From contig CAKTKB010000056.1 of the NCBI GenBank assembly GCA_934569195.1, positions 1-8,881 of the forward strand: 8,881 nucleotides of DNA, in the 5' to 3' direction. Made by a program: the position numbers and the translations under genes. Below are positions 1-7,251 of this stretch, one piece after another (the first letter of the stretch is position 1; every line of letters begins with the position of its first letter). Source of the stretch: an uncultured Oscillospiraceae bacterium (lineage in GTDB: Bacteria > Bacillota > Clostridia > Oscillospirales > Oscillospiraceae). The notes beneath the pieces were generated by a model, which had not been told where the DNA came from, did no database searches, and saw nothing but the letters and a program-made list of their open reading frames with translations.

Positions 1-342
1 TGCATCGAGTGCTGCTCCTTTGGGTGTGGGGAACGGGCGGCCTGCTATGAGGCGGTCAGCCGAAAAAATCTTGGGGAGCCGGTGCCAGAACACCGATGCG
101 CAGCGCCGGGTGCGGCCGAGGGATATCGCTTCTCCAGGGCAATGGAAAATCCGGGCTTTATCGGAATAGAGGACATTCAGAATATCTATCTTCCCATGGG
201 CTTTTCCAACTTCAAAATAGAGGGACGGGGGTTGGGAAGCGCCTTGATTCTGGAATTTTTGCTGTATTATATGACAAAGCCGCAATACCAGCTCCGAGTC
301 AGAGAGGAAATATATCTGGATAATATGCTGGACCTGTTTTGA
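1..342 (+). CDS. C-terminal part of a cysteine-rich, peptidase-U32-like protein (5' end outside window)
   Basis: The frame is open from the first base and ends at TGA 340-342, giving 113 visible residues; the start lies to the left of the window. The visible part begins with a cysteine cluster (visible residues 1, 4, 5, 9 and 15, with another Cys further on), which could bind a metal or an Fe-S cluster. Further on comes GFSNFKIEGRGLGSA. The FKIEGR element resembles the (L/F)KIEGR motif of peptidase U32 family proteins, several of which are Fe-S enzymes of RNA or quinone modification rather than proteases. The Met at 82 is only an internal methionine: the cysteine-rich frame upstream of it is continuous and protein-like. 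No terminator is seen between this stop and the promoter at 360, so read-through into tetR is possible. Family assignment is tentative because only the tail is visible. Confidence 0.6.
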   Translation, partial: CIECCSFGCGERAACYEAVSRKNLGEPVPEHRCAAPGAAEGYRFSRAMENPGFIGIEDIQNIYLPMGFSNFKIEGRGLGSALILEFLLYYMTKPQYQLRVREEIYLDNMLDLF

Positions 343-359
343 GAAAAGGCTTGCGGGTA

Positions 360-388
360 TTGACAATCGGAAAACAGAATGCTATAAT
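360..388 (+). promoter_or_regulatory. Consensus sigma-A promoter for the tetR-ABC operon
   Basis: TTGACA at 360-365 and TATAAT at 383-388 are separated by exactly 17 bp, a perfect match to the vegetative consensus. Transcription should begin near 394-396, inside the inverted repeat that follows, so a bound repressor would block initiation. A promoter this strong with an operator over the start site fits a gene that is kept off by its own product. Confidence 0.88.
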
Positions 389-420
389 TCATAACAGCGT
401 TATGAAACGCTGTTATGAAT
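387..420 (+). promoter_or_regulatory. Probable TetR operator: nested inverted repeat with three half-sites
   Basis: Two 13-bp arms, ATTCATAACAGCG (387-399) and CGCTGTTATGAAT (408-420), are exact reverse complements around an 8-bp centre. Nested inside is a second palindrome, TTCATAAC-AGC-GTTATGAA (388-406). The half-site GTTATGAA therefore occurs three times: inverted at 388-395, direct at 399-406 and direct at 412-419. The array overlaps the -10 box and the expected start site and ends 2 bp before the AGGAGG ribosome binding site of tetR. Size, symmetry and position are typical of a TetR-family operator. That the neighbouring repressor binds here is inference. Confidence 0.75.
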
Positions 421-434
421 ACAGGAGGTTAACC

Positions 435-1058
435 ATGGCAAAACAGATTGCGGGCGTATCCGAGCGGATTCTGAGCTGCGCAAAAGAGGAGTTCCTGGAC
501 AAGGGCTATACGGATGCTTCTCTGCGCGCGATAGCGGCCGCGGCGGATACCAGTACCAATTCGATTTATGTCCGTTTCGGGGATAAGGAGGGGCTGTTTT
601 CCGCAATCGTAGAGCCTGTGCTGAGCGAAATGGCGGAACGCTTCCTTAAAATCCAGGAGACGTTTCACCACATGGACCGGGCTGCCCAGGCGGCGCACAT
701 GGCGGAATATGCCGACGGAGGCACGGCAGAGCTGGTGGACTATGTGTACGACCATTTTGACGAATTTCGTCTGCTGCTGGATGCGTCCTACGGCACGCGC
801 TTCCACAATTTTGTGGACCAGCTGGTGCGCATTGAGGTGGAGTATACCTACAAGTACATGGAAACCATCGATTGTCCCACGCGCTTTGACGATGCCATGA
901 CGCAGATGCCGCTTCACATTGTGACGACGTCCCGATTTGAGAGCATATTTGAGGTTGTGCGCCACGGGTTGAGCCGGCAGGAGGCAGCGGAGTACATCGA
1001 TTTGCTGAACCGTTATCATCGAACGGGCTTCTTTGCCATTTTTGGCTCGGAAAAATAA
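435..1058 (+). CDS. TetR/AcrR-family transcriptional repressor
   Basis: A 207-residue protein of normal TetR-family length. The N-terminal DNA-binding domain covers roughly residues 8-55 (ILSCAKEEFLDKGYTDASLR, then the helix-turn-helix ending in NSIYVRFGDKEGLF), a textbook TetR_N pattern. The rest is a helical ligand-binding and dimerisation domain without a recognisable subfamily, so the inducer is unknown. The start at ATG 435 is chosen because AGGAGG lies at 423-428 with 6-bp spacing; an in-frame ATG at 339 lies upstream of the promoter and would read through promoter and operator. The gene sits directly behind a consensus promoter with an overlapping inverted repeat and 75 bp ahead of two ABC half-transporters on the same strand. 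It is probably autoregulatory and controls the transporter, releasing the operator when it binds a transported or related compound. Confidence 0.93.
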   Translation: MAKQIAGVSERILSCAKEEFLDKGYTDASLRAIAAAADTSTNSIYVRFGDKEGLFSAIVEPVLSEMAERFLKIQETFHHMDRAAQAAHMAEYADGGTAELVDYVYDHFDEFRLLLDASYGTRFHNFVDQLVRIEVEYTYKYMETIDCPTRFDDAMTQMPLHIVTTSRFESIFEVVRHGLSRQEAAEYIDLLNRYHRTGFFAIFGSEK

Positions 1059-1065
1059 GGTTGGC

Positions 1066-1085
1066 AGGCTGCCGAAAGGCAGCTT
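1066..1085 (+). terminator. GAAA-capped hairpin between tetR and the first ABC gene (weak terminator or attenuator)
   Basis: AGGCTGCC (1066-1073) pairs with GGCAGCTT (1078-1085), with one G-U pair, around a GAAA tetraloop. It starts 7 bp after the tetR stop. Only three T residues follow the stem core, so full termination is unlikely. It could lower expression of the ABC genes relative to tetR, protect the tetR 3' end after processing, or be a partial terminator. Confidence 0.45.
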
Positions 1086-1098
1086 TCCATATGATTAC

Positions 1099-1118
1099 CG
1101 GTTAGCAAAAACTAACCG
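1099..1118 (+). promoter_or_regulatory. Inverted repeat upstream of the ABC genes (possible second operator)
   Basis: CGGTTAG (1099-1105) and CTAACCG (1112-1118) are exact reverse complements around CAAAAA. The repeat abuts the AAGGAGG ribosome binding site (1119-1125) of the first ABC gene. Its half-site differs from the GTTATGAA half-site before tetR, so a different regulator or an RNA-level role (a stem next to the ribosome binding site) is likely. The GGTTAG/CTAACC halves resemble those of DtxR/IdeR iron boxes, but the spacing is longer here (6 bp rather than about 1 bp), so this similarity is weak. Confidence 0.45.
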
Positions 1119-1133
1119 AAGGAGGAACCCAAC

Positions 1134-2876
1134 ATGGAGAAAAAGAGTCCCATCCGGCGTATCTGGGAGATGGGCAAGGGGGAGCACGGCAGGCTGATTT
1201 CTGCGGTTTTGCTTGCCGCGGCCGGTGTGCTGTGCGGCATGGTGCCCTACTTTGCTGCGGCCCGGATCATTGTGCAGCTGCTGGCGGGGGAGAGATCGCC
1301 GGCGGCATACGTGCCCTGGCTTGCGGCGGCTCTGGGCGGCTACCTTCTGCGCACGCTGCTCTACAACGGCGCACTGGCGGTGTCTCACCGGGCGACGTTT
1401 CGTATCTTAAAGACCATCCGGCAGCTGCTCCTGGAGAAGCTTCCGCGTCTTCCTCTGGGGACGGTTATGGACACCTCCAGCGGCAAGCTAAAGCAGATTA
1501 TTGTCGATCAGGTGGACGGAATGGAGACGACCCTTGCCCATCTCTTCCCGGAGATGACGGCCAATCTGATCGCCCCGGTGCTGACGATTCTTTATCTGTT
1601 CGTTCTCGACTGGCGGTTGGCGCTGCTGTCGCTGGCAGTGTTCCCCATTGCCTTCGTATTTATGATGTCGGTTATGGGAGGCTATGGTAAGGACTATGCC
1701 GGAGCCGTGGAGGCCACCAACGAGATGAGCGGCACCATGATCGAATATATCCACGGAATTGAGGTCATCAAAGCCTTTAATCAGGGAAAGAAATCTTATG
1801 CACGGCTGGTGGAGAAGGTGCGGGCCAATGCGCAGTACTACTACGACTGGATGCGCCGCAGTCAGCTGGGTATGTCTATGGCGTATGCGTTTTTCCCGGC
1901 ACAGATGCTGACGGTGCTGCCCATCGGATGGCTGTTTTACCTGCATGGGACGCTTTCCGCCGGGACGTTTATCACGGTTATCATTCTGTCTCTTGGCATG
2001 TCTGCGCCAATTGTGGCGGCGTTTAATTTTGTAGATACCTTGGCCCAGGTCGGTACGACGGTGGGACAGGTGGACGAGATTCTGAAGGCGCAGGAGCAGG
2101 CGCATGATGCGGCCCCGGTTTCCCTTTCAAATCATACGATAGAGGTGTCCCATGTTTCCTTCTCCTATCACAGCGGACAGGAGGTCCTGCATGACGTGAA
2201 CCTGCGGGTGCCGGAGAAACGTATGACGGCTCTTGTCGGTCCGTCCGGCAGCGGAAAGTCCACGCTGGCCAAGCTGATAGCGGGCTTCTGGGATGTAGAG
2301 AGCGGAACGATCACGATGGGCGGGAAGGATCTGAAGAATATTCCGCTGGAGCAGCTGTATGACCAGGTTGCGTTTGTTTCCCAGGATAACTACCTCTTTG
2401 ACGATACCGTGCGGGAAAATATCCGGATGGGACGGCAGAACGCGACGGATGCCGAGGTGGAGGCGGCGGCAGAGGCTGCCGGATGCGCCAATTTTATCCG
2501 GGACTTGGAAAAGGGCTATGATACGATGGTCGGCGGCGGAGGCGCGCATCTGTCCGGCGGCGAACGGCAGCGGATTTCCATTGCCCGGGCTATGCTGAAG
2601 AATGCACCGATTCTCATTCTGGACGAGGCAACGGCCTACATAGATCCGGAAAATGAGGCCATTATTCAGAGGGCTTTGGCAAAGCTGACGGCGGGTAAAA
2701 CGGTGATTGTGATTGCCCATCGGCTTTCCACCATTACCGGGGCGGACAATATCGTGGTTGTACACGACGGCAGGATCGCAGCCCAAGGCAAGCATACCCA
2801 GCTGCTGGAGGAAAGCCCCCTTTATCGTCAGATGTGGCAGGCGCACATGGGAGCAAAGGATGGTGAGACGGCATGA
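1134..2876 (+). CDS. ABC half-transporter, fused membrane and ATPase domains (first of pair)
   Basis: A 580-residue half-transporter of the exporter fold: an N-terminal membrane domain of about six helices (residues about 18-320) followed by an ATPase domain. The ATPase motifs are complete: Walker A GPSGSGKST (369-377), Q-loop Gln417, signature LSGGERQ (473-479), Walker B ILILDE with catalytic Glu498, and switch His529. The stretch with DQVDGMETTLAHLFPE in the membrane domain recalls the IrtA/IrtB and YbtP/YbtQ group, which import ferric siderophores despite the exporter fold; this is a family impression, not proof, and a drug or peptide exporter is equally possible. ATG 1134 is supported by AAGGAGG at 1119-1125 with 8-bp spacing. 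Its stop overlaps the start of the second ABC gene by 4 bp (ATGA), suggesting translational coupling and a 1:1 heterodimer. Lies downstream of tetR, probably in the same operon. Confidence 0.93.
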   Translation: MEKKSPIRRIWEMGKGEHGRLISAVLLAAAGVLCGMVPYFAAARIIVQLLAGERSPAAYVPWLAAALGGYLLRTLLYNGALAVSHRATFRILKTIRQLLLEKLPRLPLGTVMDTSSGKLKQIIVDQVDGMETTLAHLFPEMTANLIAPVLTILYLFVLDWRLALLSLAVFPIAFVFMMSVMGGYGKDYAGAVEATNEMSGTMIEYIHGIEVIKAFNQGKKSYARLVEKVRANAQYYYDWMRRSQLGMSMAYAFFPAQMLTVLPIGWLFYLHGTLSAGTFITVIILSLGMSAPIVAAFNFVDTLAQVGTTVGQVDEILKAQEQAHDAAPVSLSNHTIEVSHVSFSYHSGQEVLHDVNLRVPEKRMTALVGPSGSGKSTLAKLIAGFWDVESGTITMGGKDLKNIPLEQLYDQVAFVSQDNYLFDDTVRENIRMGRQNATDAEVEAAAEAAGCANFIRDLEKGYDTMVGGGGAHLSGGERQRISIARAMLKNAPILILDEATAYIDPENEAIIQRALAKLTAGKTVIVIAHRLSTITGADNIVVVHDGRIAAQGKHTQLLEESPLYRQMWQAHMGAKDGETA

Positions 2877-4603
2877 TCGAAACATTCAAGAAAATCTGGC
2901 ATTTTGCCGGAGATGAGGAAAAGAACATCCGCAAATCCGTAGTCGTCAGCTTTGCAAATGCGGTTTTGCAGATGCTTCAGGTGGGCGCGATCTACCTGGT
3001 TGTGCTGGCGATGACCGGCAATGCACACGACGGGAGGACGGCGTGGCTTGCGCTGCTGCTGGAGCTGGTCAGCATCTTTGGCGGCGCTGTGACGGCCAGT
3101 ATCTCCAAGATGTATCAGACCCACGCGGGATATTTTATGGCGGCGGATCAGCGGGTCGCCATTGCAGACCGCATGAAGAGCGTACCGATGGGCTTTTTCA
3201 ATGCCAATAGTCTGGGCCAGATATCCGGCGTCTGCACCACGGTAGTCGGCACGATCGAGACGATGGTGCCCATTGTGATGGTCAATATTCTAAGCGGGCT
3301 GATTACGACAGCTGTTTTTGCTGTGGTTATTCTGATCTTTGATTGGCGCATCGGCCTGATTGCTCTTGCGGGAATTGGGCTGTATTTAGGCGTCGTTTCT
3401 GCCATGGAGAAAAAGTCCCAGGGAATTGAGGACCATACCCAGAAGGCCCAGACGGCGCTTACCGAGGCGGTCCTGGAGGCCATCGAGGGTATGGGTGTGA
3501 TCAAATCCTTTAATCTGATGGGCAGGGGAGACAAAAAGCTCCAGAATGCCCTGGAAAATAGCCGCCGGAGCAATCTGGAGGTGGAAAGCGTCATGACGCC
3601 TTATACCGCCGCGCAGGAGGCCGTCCTGCAAATTGCCGGAACGGCCATGATGCTGGCATCCGTTTTCCTCTGGATGGGCGGGAAAATGTCCCTGGCCAAT
3701 GCGCTTATGTCTGTGGTTGTATCGTTTTTGGTGTTCGGCCAGGTGAAGCTCTTTGGCATGGGAATATCCATGCTGCGTCTGGCGGGAGCGGCGATCGACC
3801 GCACGGAGCAGACGCGGCAGATGCCGCAGATGGACGAAAAGGGCAAGACGATTGCGCCGGAATCCCATGACGTGGTTTTTGACCATGTGCGCTTCGCTTA
3901 CGAACACAGGGAAATTCTCCATGACGTTACCGCGACGCTTCCGGACCGGACGACAACGGCGATTATCGGTCCCTCCGGAAGCGGAAAGACCACCTTCTGC
4001 AATCTGATTGCCCGGTTCTGGGATGTGGACAGCGGATGTGTGCGTATCGGCGGAACGGATGTGCGGGACTATACGCTGGAATCTCTCATGAAGCAGATCA
4101 GCATGGTTTTTCAGGATGTCTTTCTCTTTGCCGATACGATTGAAAACAATATAAAATTCGGATGCCCGGACGCGACCCGTGAGCAGGTGGTGGAGGCGGC
4201 CAGAAAGGCTTGCTGCAACGACTTTATTGAGGCGCTCCCGGACGGGTATGATACGGTGATCGGCGAGGGCGGCGCATCCCTGTCGGGAGGCGAAAAACAG
4301 CGGATTTCCATCGCCCGGGCTATGCTGAAGGATGCGCCGATTGTCATTCTCGACGAGGCGACTGCCAATGTGGATCCGGAGAATGAGGAGCGGCTGCAAA
4401 AGGCGATAGAAGCCTTGACCCATGAAAAGACGGTTCTTATGATTGCCCATCGGCTAAAGACTGTCCGTAGCGCCGACCAGATTCTGGTGATGGATGCCGG
4501 AAGAATTGTGCAGCGAGGCAAACATGCGGAGCTGATTGCGCAGCCCGGCATTTATGCGGACTTTGTAAACGGCAAGAAGGAATCCAACGGGTGGAGGCTG
4601 TGA
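2873..4603 (+). CDS. ABC half-transporter, fused membrane and ATPase domains (second of pair)
   Basis: A 576-residue partner of the preceding gene, with the same layout: about six membrane helices in roughly the first 310 residues, then an ATPase domain with Walker A GPSGSGKTT (366-374), Q-loop Gln414, signature LSGGEKQ (470-476), Walker B IVILDE with Glu495, and switch His526. Both halves keep the catalytic glutamate, the signature serine and the switch histidine, so neither nucleotide site looks degenerate, unlike many heterodimeric exporters of Firmicutes. The start codon lies within the ATGA overlap at 2873-2876; only a weak AAAGGA (2855-2860) precedes it, consistent with coupling to upstream translation. 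The gene ends just before a strong intrinsic terminator, so it is the last gene of the tetR-ABC-ABC unit. Substrate and direction of transport cannot be read from the sequence. Confidence 0.93.
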   Translation: MIETFKKIWHFAGDEEKNIRKSVVVSFANAVLQMLQVGAIYLVVLAMTGNAHDGRTAWLALLLELVSIFGGAVTASISKMYQTHAGYFMAADQRVAIADRMKSVPMGFFNANSLGQISGVCTTVVGTIETMVPIVMVNILSGLITTAVFAVVILIFDWRIGLIALAGIGLYLGVVSAMEKKSQGIEDHTQKAQTALTEAVLEAIEGMGVIKSFNLMGRGDKKLQNALENSRRSNLEVESVMTPYTAAQEAVLQIAGTAMMLASVFLWMGGKMSLANALMSVVVSFLVFGQVKLFGMGISMLRLAGAAIDRTEQTRQMPQMDEKGKTIAPESHDVVFDHVRFAYEHREILHDVTATLPDRTTTAIIGPSGSGKTTFCNLIARFWDVDSGCVRIGGTDVRDYTLESLMKQISMVFQDVFLFADTIENNIKFGCPDATREQVVEAARKACCNDFIEALPDGYDTVIGEGGASLSGGEKQRISIARAMLKDAPIVILDEATANVDPENEERLQKAIEALTHEKTVLMIAHRLKTVRSADQILVMDAGRIVQRGKHAELIAQPGIYADFVNGKKESNGWRL

Positions 4604-4622
4604 GAAATCCGACCATGCCCTG

Positions 4623-4667
4623 AAAAAAACCGACGCCCCGGTTCTGGGGCGGCGGGTCCTTTCTTTT
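4623..4667. terminator. Bidirectional intrinsic terminator between convergent operons
   Basis: The stem CGCCCC (4634-4639) / GGGGCG (4646-4651) extends past one mismatch with CCG (4630-4632) / CGG (4653-4655). On the plus strand it is followed by TTTCTTTT (4660-4667), ending the ABC operon. On the minus strand the seven A residues at 4623-4629 read as a run of seven U, ending the DHHW operon. The 104-bp gap between the two convergent stop codons holds no other gene that I can support. Confidence 0.85.
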
Positions 4668-4707
4668 GTGCCGGACGCAGCTGCACGCTGTTCCACGGAG
4701 CAGAGCG

Positions 4708-5814
4708 TCATTTCAGGGTGGAGCTGTTGTTCAGCAGCAGCGTGCTGTAGAGGAAGAGAACGTCCTGCCCATGAAAATCCATGAGCTTTCCCAGATAGTC
4801 CGACGAAACATAGCGAATGTCCACGACAGTCACGGTGCTGTAATCCTGGAGCAGCAGAGGAATCAGGCTGCTTCCGAAAGAATCCCGGAATACAATCAGC
4901 TCCCGATCGGAGGTGGTATTGGGTGTGTGGATGGTCAGCAGAGCCGTTGCGCCGGAAAGATACACTTCGTATGGGTCGCGGGATGTGAGCTTGTCCATGT
5001 CATAGATGCCGGTGGTCGCTCCGGTTTCATAATTTAAGACTGTGCAGCCGTCCAGAAAATCGTTCCGCAGAAGATACATAGGCTCCCCGGGGAGGGGCAA
5101 GGCGGCCTGCCCGTAATATACGCCCCGAAAATCGGGGAGAGCCTCCTGGCGCGTGAAATCCTGTGCTTGGGGTGGGGTGAGCTTCATGGCCCGGCAAAGC
5201 TCTTGCGCAGCCGTCAGCAGGCGCTCCTGACGCCAATGCGTGTCCGTGCGATAGTAATCGGAGATGTCCAGACAGTCCGTCAGATCGATGTTCTGCGCCC
5301 AGGGAAGAGCCTCCGATACGGATTGCATTACGGACGCATAGTCCATCGCCGGATAGCCGCCCTCCTGCGCCAGATAGTAGCCCTTGTCCGGCACGATGGC
5401 CAGGTAAATATTGGAACCGGAATTTGCCAGATATTGCTCGTACAGAGACTGAAACTTCTGCACGGCATTTTTAACGGAAGCGTCGTTGGTGGGGTAATCC
5501 AGCTTACCGATATAGCCGCCGGAAAGGTAGATCCCGTCCTTGTCCAGCTGCCCCAGGGCGCCATAGCAGAACAGCGACTTGAAGGTGCGGAAGGTGTCCC
5601 GGCCGGGGAATTGGTCCTGGGTGTATGATTCAAAGCCGGACATAAAGGAGCCGTTTAGCAGCGAGGCGGAGCTGAGCTGGGGAAATTGAGCGAGCTTTCT
5701 GCGCTCGGACACGGAGACGGAGTCGGCCGGTCGAAGCCAGGCCCACAGGGCCAGGGACAGCCACAGGGCGCATAGGAAAAAAACGCCGCAGTAGGGAAGA
5801 AACTTCTTTTTCAT
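4708..5814 (-). CDS. DHHW-family protein, AlgX/AlgJ-like SGNH-type partner of the MBOAT acyltransferase
   Basis: A 368-residue protein with one N-terminal membrane segment or uncleaved signal (residues about 5-27, after a KKK start), the rest probably outside the cell. It carries the family hallmarks TDTHW (190-194) and FRDSFGSS (309-316). By analogy with AlgX, Asp191, His193 and Ser312 would form the Asp-His-Ser triad of an SGNH-like acyl esterase or transferase. The known role of such proteins is to pass acyl groups, often acetyl, onto an extracellular polysaccharide after an MBOAT protein moves them across the membrane. The gene starts 17 bp after the MBOAT stop, so the two are almost certainly co-transcribed. 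AGAGG (plus-strand 5826-5830) and AAAAGG (5819-5824) are possible ribosome binding sites. The acceptor polymer is unknown: no polysaccharide synthase is in the window. Confidence 0.88.
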   Translation of the reverse strand: MKKKFLPYCGVFFLCALWLSLALWAWLRPADSVSVSERRKLAQFPQLSSASLLNGSFMSGFESYTQDQFPGRDTFRTFKSLFCYGALGQLDKDGIYLSGGYIGKLDYPTNDASVKNAVQKFQSLYEQYLANSGSNIYLAIVPDKGYYLAQEGGYPAMDYASVMQSVSEALPWAQNIDLTDCLDISDYYRTDTHWRQERLLTAAQELCRAMKLTPPQAQDFTRQEALPDFRGVYYGQAALPLPGEPMYLLRNDFLDGCTVLNYETGATTGIYDMDKLTSRDPYEVYLSGATALLTIHTPNTTSDRELIVFRDSFGSSLIPLLLQDYSTVTVVDIRYVSSDYLGKLMDFHGQDVLFLYSTLLLNNSSTLK

Positions 5815-5831
5815 AATGCCTTTTACCTCTG

Positions 5832-7229
5832 TCAGAAACGAAAATAAAGGAAGGGGTTAAAGGAGCCGTCTACCAGATAGCCGGTACAGACCAGCAAAAG
5901 CACGGCAAGCAAAATCGGCTCCAGCACGGTCAGAACGGGGCGCAGCGAAGGACGTTGAGACAGGCGCTGCCATAGCCGCTTCGGAAGGGGCGTTACGCCC
6001 AAGAAGCCGATCAGGTACACGATGCCGTAGCTGCGCAGGTAATAGAGCGTCTGGGCGGTTACGGCGGGAATCCGGCCAAAGCCCAGCAGACTTGCCAGAT
6101 CAGAGCCGGCCTGACGGAGGCTCTCGGCATTAAAGAGCACGAAGCTCAGGACAACCAGCACCATAACATACAGGTGCCGAAGCGCGCCGGGGAGCTTTTT
6201 CAGCGCAGGAACCTGCTTTTCAATCCAGAGAAGAATGGCAAACATCAGTCCCCACAGCACAAAATTCCACGCTGCGCCGTGCCATAGCCCGGTCAAGGCC
6301 CACACGATAAAAATGTTGCACACCCAGCGCCAACGGGGGACGCGGTTGCCGCCCAGGGGGATGTAAACATAGTCCCGGAACCAGCTGCCCAGGCTGATGT
6401 GCCAGCGCCGCCAGAATTCGGTGACGCTCTTGCTGAGATAGGGGTAGTCAAAATTTTCGGAGAAGCGGAAGCCGAAAATTCTGCCCAGGCCGATGGCCAT
6501 ATCGCTGTAGCCGGAAAAATCAAAGTAGATGTGCAGTGTGAACGCCACGGCGTACATCCAATAAAAGAGCAGGGATTTTTCGCTGCTGTCCCGGAAAATC
6601 TGAATCAGCAGACCCAGATTATTTGCCAGCAGCACTTTCTTTCCCAGGCCGATGAGAAAACGGCGAAGGCCCAGAGAAAAGCCGCGAAGGGTGTGAGTCC
6701 GTTCCTTCAGCTCCTTTTCTACGTCTACATAGCGCACGATGGGGCCGGCGATCAGCTGCGGGAACAAGGAGACATAGGCTCCGAAGGAAATCAGGTTCCG
6801 CTGGGGCCGGGCGTCTCCTCGATATACGTCCACGGTGTAGCTCAGGCACTGGAAGGTGTAAAAGCTGATGCCGATGGGCAGAGACAGGCCCAGCAAAGGT
6901 ACGGCGGTGCCGCGCACAGCCCCGATGGTGGACAACAGAAAATCTGCATATTTAAAGACGGCCAGCATTCCCACACCCAGTATGATAGAGACGGCGAGCC
7001 AGAAGCGGCGCGCCCCCTGCTTTTGGGAGCGGCCGATGGCCAGACCGCACAGATAAAAGGCGAGAATGGCTCCCATCATCAGCAGGACATATCGCGGCTC
7101 TCCCCATGCGTAGAACAGCAGACTGGCAAGCAGGAGAAAGGCGTTTTTGAAGCGATTCGGGAGAAGAAAGTAGAGGATGATCGTGATCGGGAGAAAATAG
7201 TACAAAAACGGGATTCCGGAAAAAAGCAT
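5832..7229 (-). CDS. MBOAT-family membrane O-acyltransferase (AlgI/DltB-like)
   Basis: A 465-residue polytopic membrane protein of normal AlgI length. Hallmarks in order: the N-terminal MLFSGIPFLYYFLP start, SFYTFQCLSYTVDVYRG (122-138), FPQLIAGPIVRY (156-167), FDFSGYSDMAIGLGRIFGF (236-254), FWRRWHISLGSWFRDYVYIPLG (272-293) and TGLWHGAAWNFVLWG (313-327). His317 in the last motif is the invariant MBOAT histidine and His277 is the second conserved one. The family transfers acyl groups across the membrane to a surface polymer or a partner protein. The start is supported by AGGAGG (plus-strand 7237-7242), 7 bp upstream. The downstream DHHW gene, 17 bp away, is the expected partner. DltB is a less likely identity because no dltA, dltC or dltD homologue is present; an AlgI/PatA-type polysaccharide O-acetyltransferase fits better. 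Confidence 0.93.
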   Translation of the reverse strand: MLFSGIPFLYYFLPITIILYFLLPNRFKNAFLLLASLLFYAWGEPRYVLLMMGAILAFYLCGLAIGRSQKQGARRFWLAVSIILGVGMLAVFKYADFLLSTIGAVRGTAVPLLGLSLPIGISFYTFQCLSYTVDVYRGDARPQRNLISFGAYVSLFPQLIAGPIVRYVDVEKELKERTHTLRGFSLGLRRFLIGLGKKVLLANNLGLLIQIFRDSSEKSLLFYWMYAVAFTLHIYFDFSGYSDMAIGLGRIFGFRFSENFDYPYLSKSVTEFWRRWHISLGSWFRDYVYIPLGGNRVPRWRWVCNIFIVWALTGLWHGAAWNFVLWGLMFAILLWIEKQVPALKKLPGALRHLYVMVLVVLSFVLFNAESLRQAGSDLASLLGFGRIPAVTAQTLYYLRSYGIVYLIGFLGVTPLPKRLWQRLSQRPSLRPVLTVLEPILLAVLLLVCTGYLVDGSFNPFLYFRF

Positions 7230-7251
7230 GAAAGCGCCTCCTGTGGCAGAG

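Noticed and set aside
339..1058. Longer TetR form starting at ATG 339
   Set aside because: The extra 32 residues would be encoded by the consensus promoter and operator, and ATG 435 has an ideal AGGAGG 6 bp upstream.
1061..1095. Possible promoter before the first ABC gene (TTGGCA at 1061, TATGAT at 1090)
   Set aside because: The -10-like box is good, but the spacing is 23 bp and no -35-like sequence lies at 16-18 bp. Transcription from the tetR promoter is the simpler explanation.
3386..4450. A 354-codon open frame on the minus strand, antisense to the second ABC gene
   Set aside because: It mirrors the conserved ATPase coding region, is rich in His and Arg, and matches no family. A parallel antisense frame (2127-2885) lies opposite the first ABC gene for the same reason.
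5832..7229. DltB of a teichoic acid D-alanylation operon
   Set aside because: No dltA, dltC or dltD homologue is present, and the adjacent DHHW protein points to the AlgI-type polysaccharide O-acylation group.
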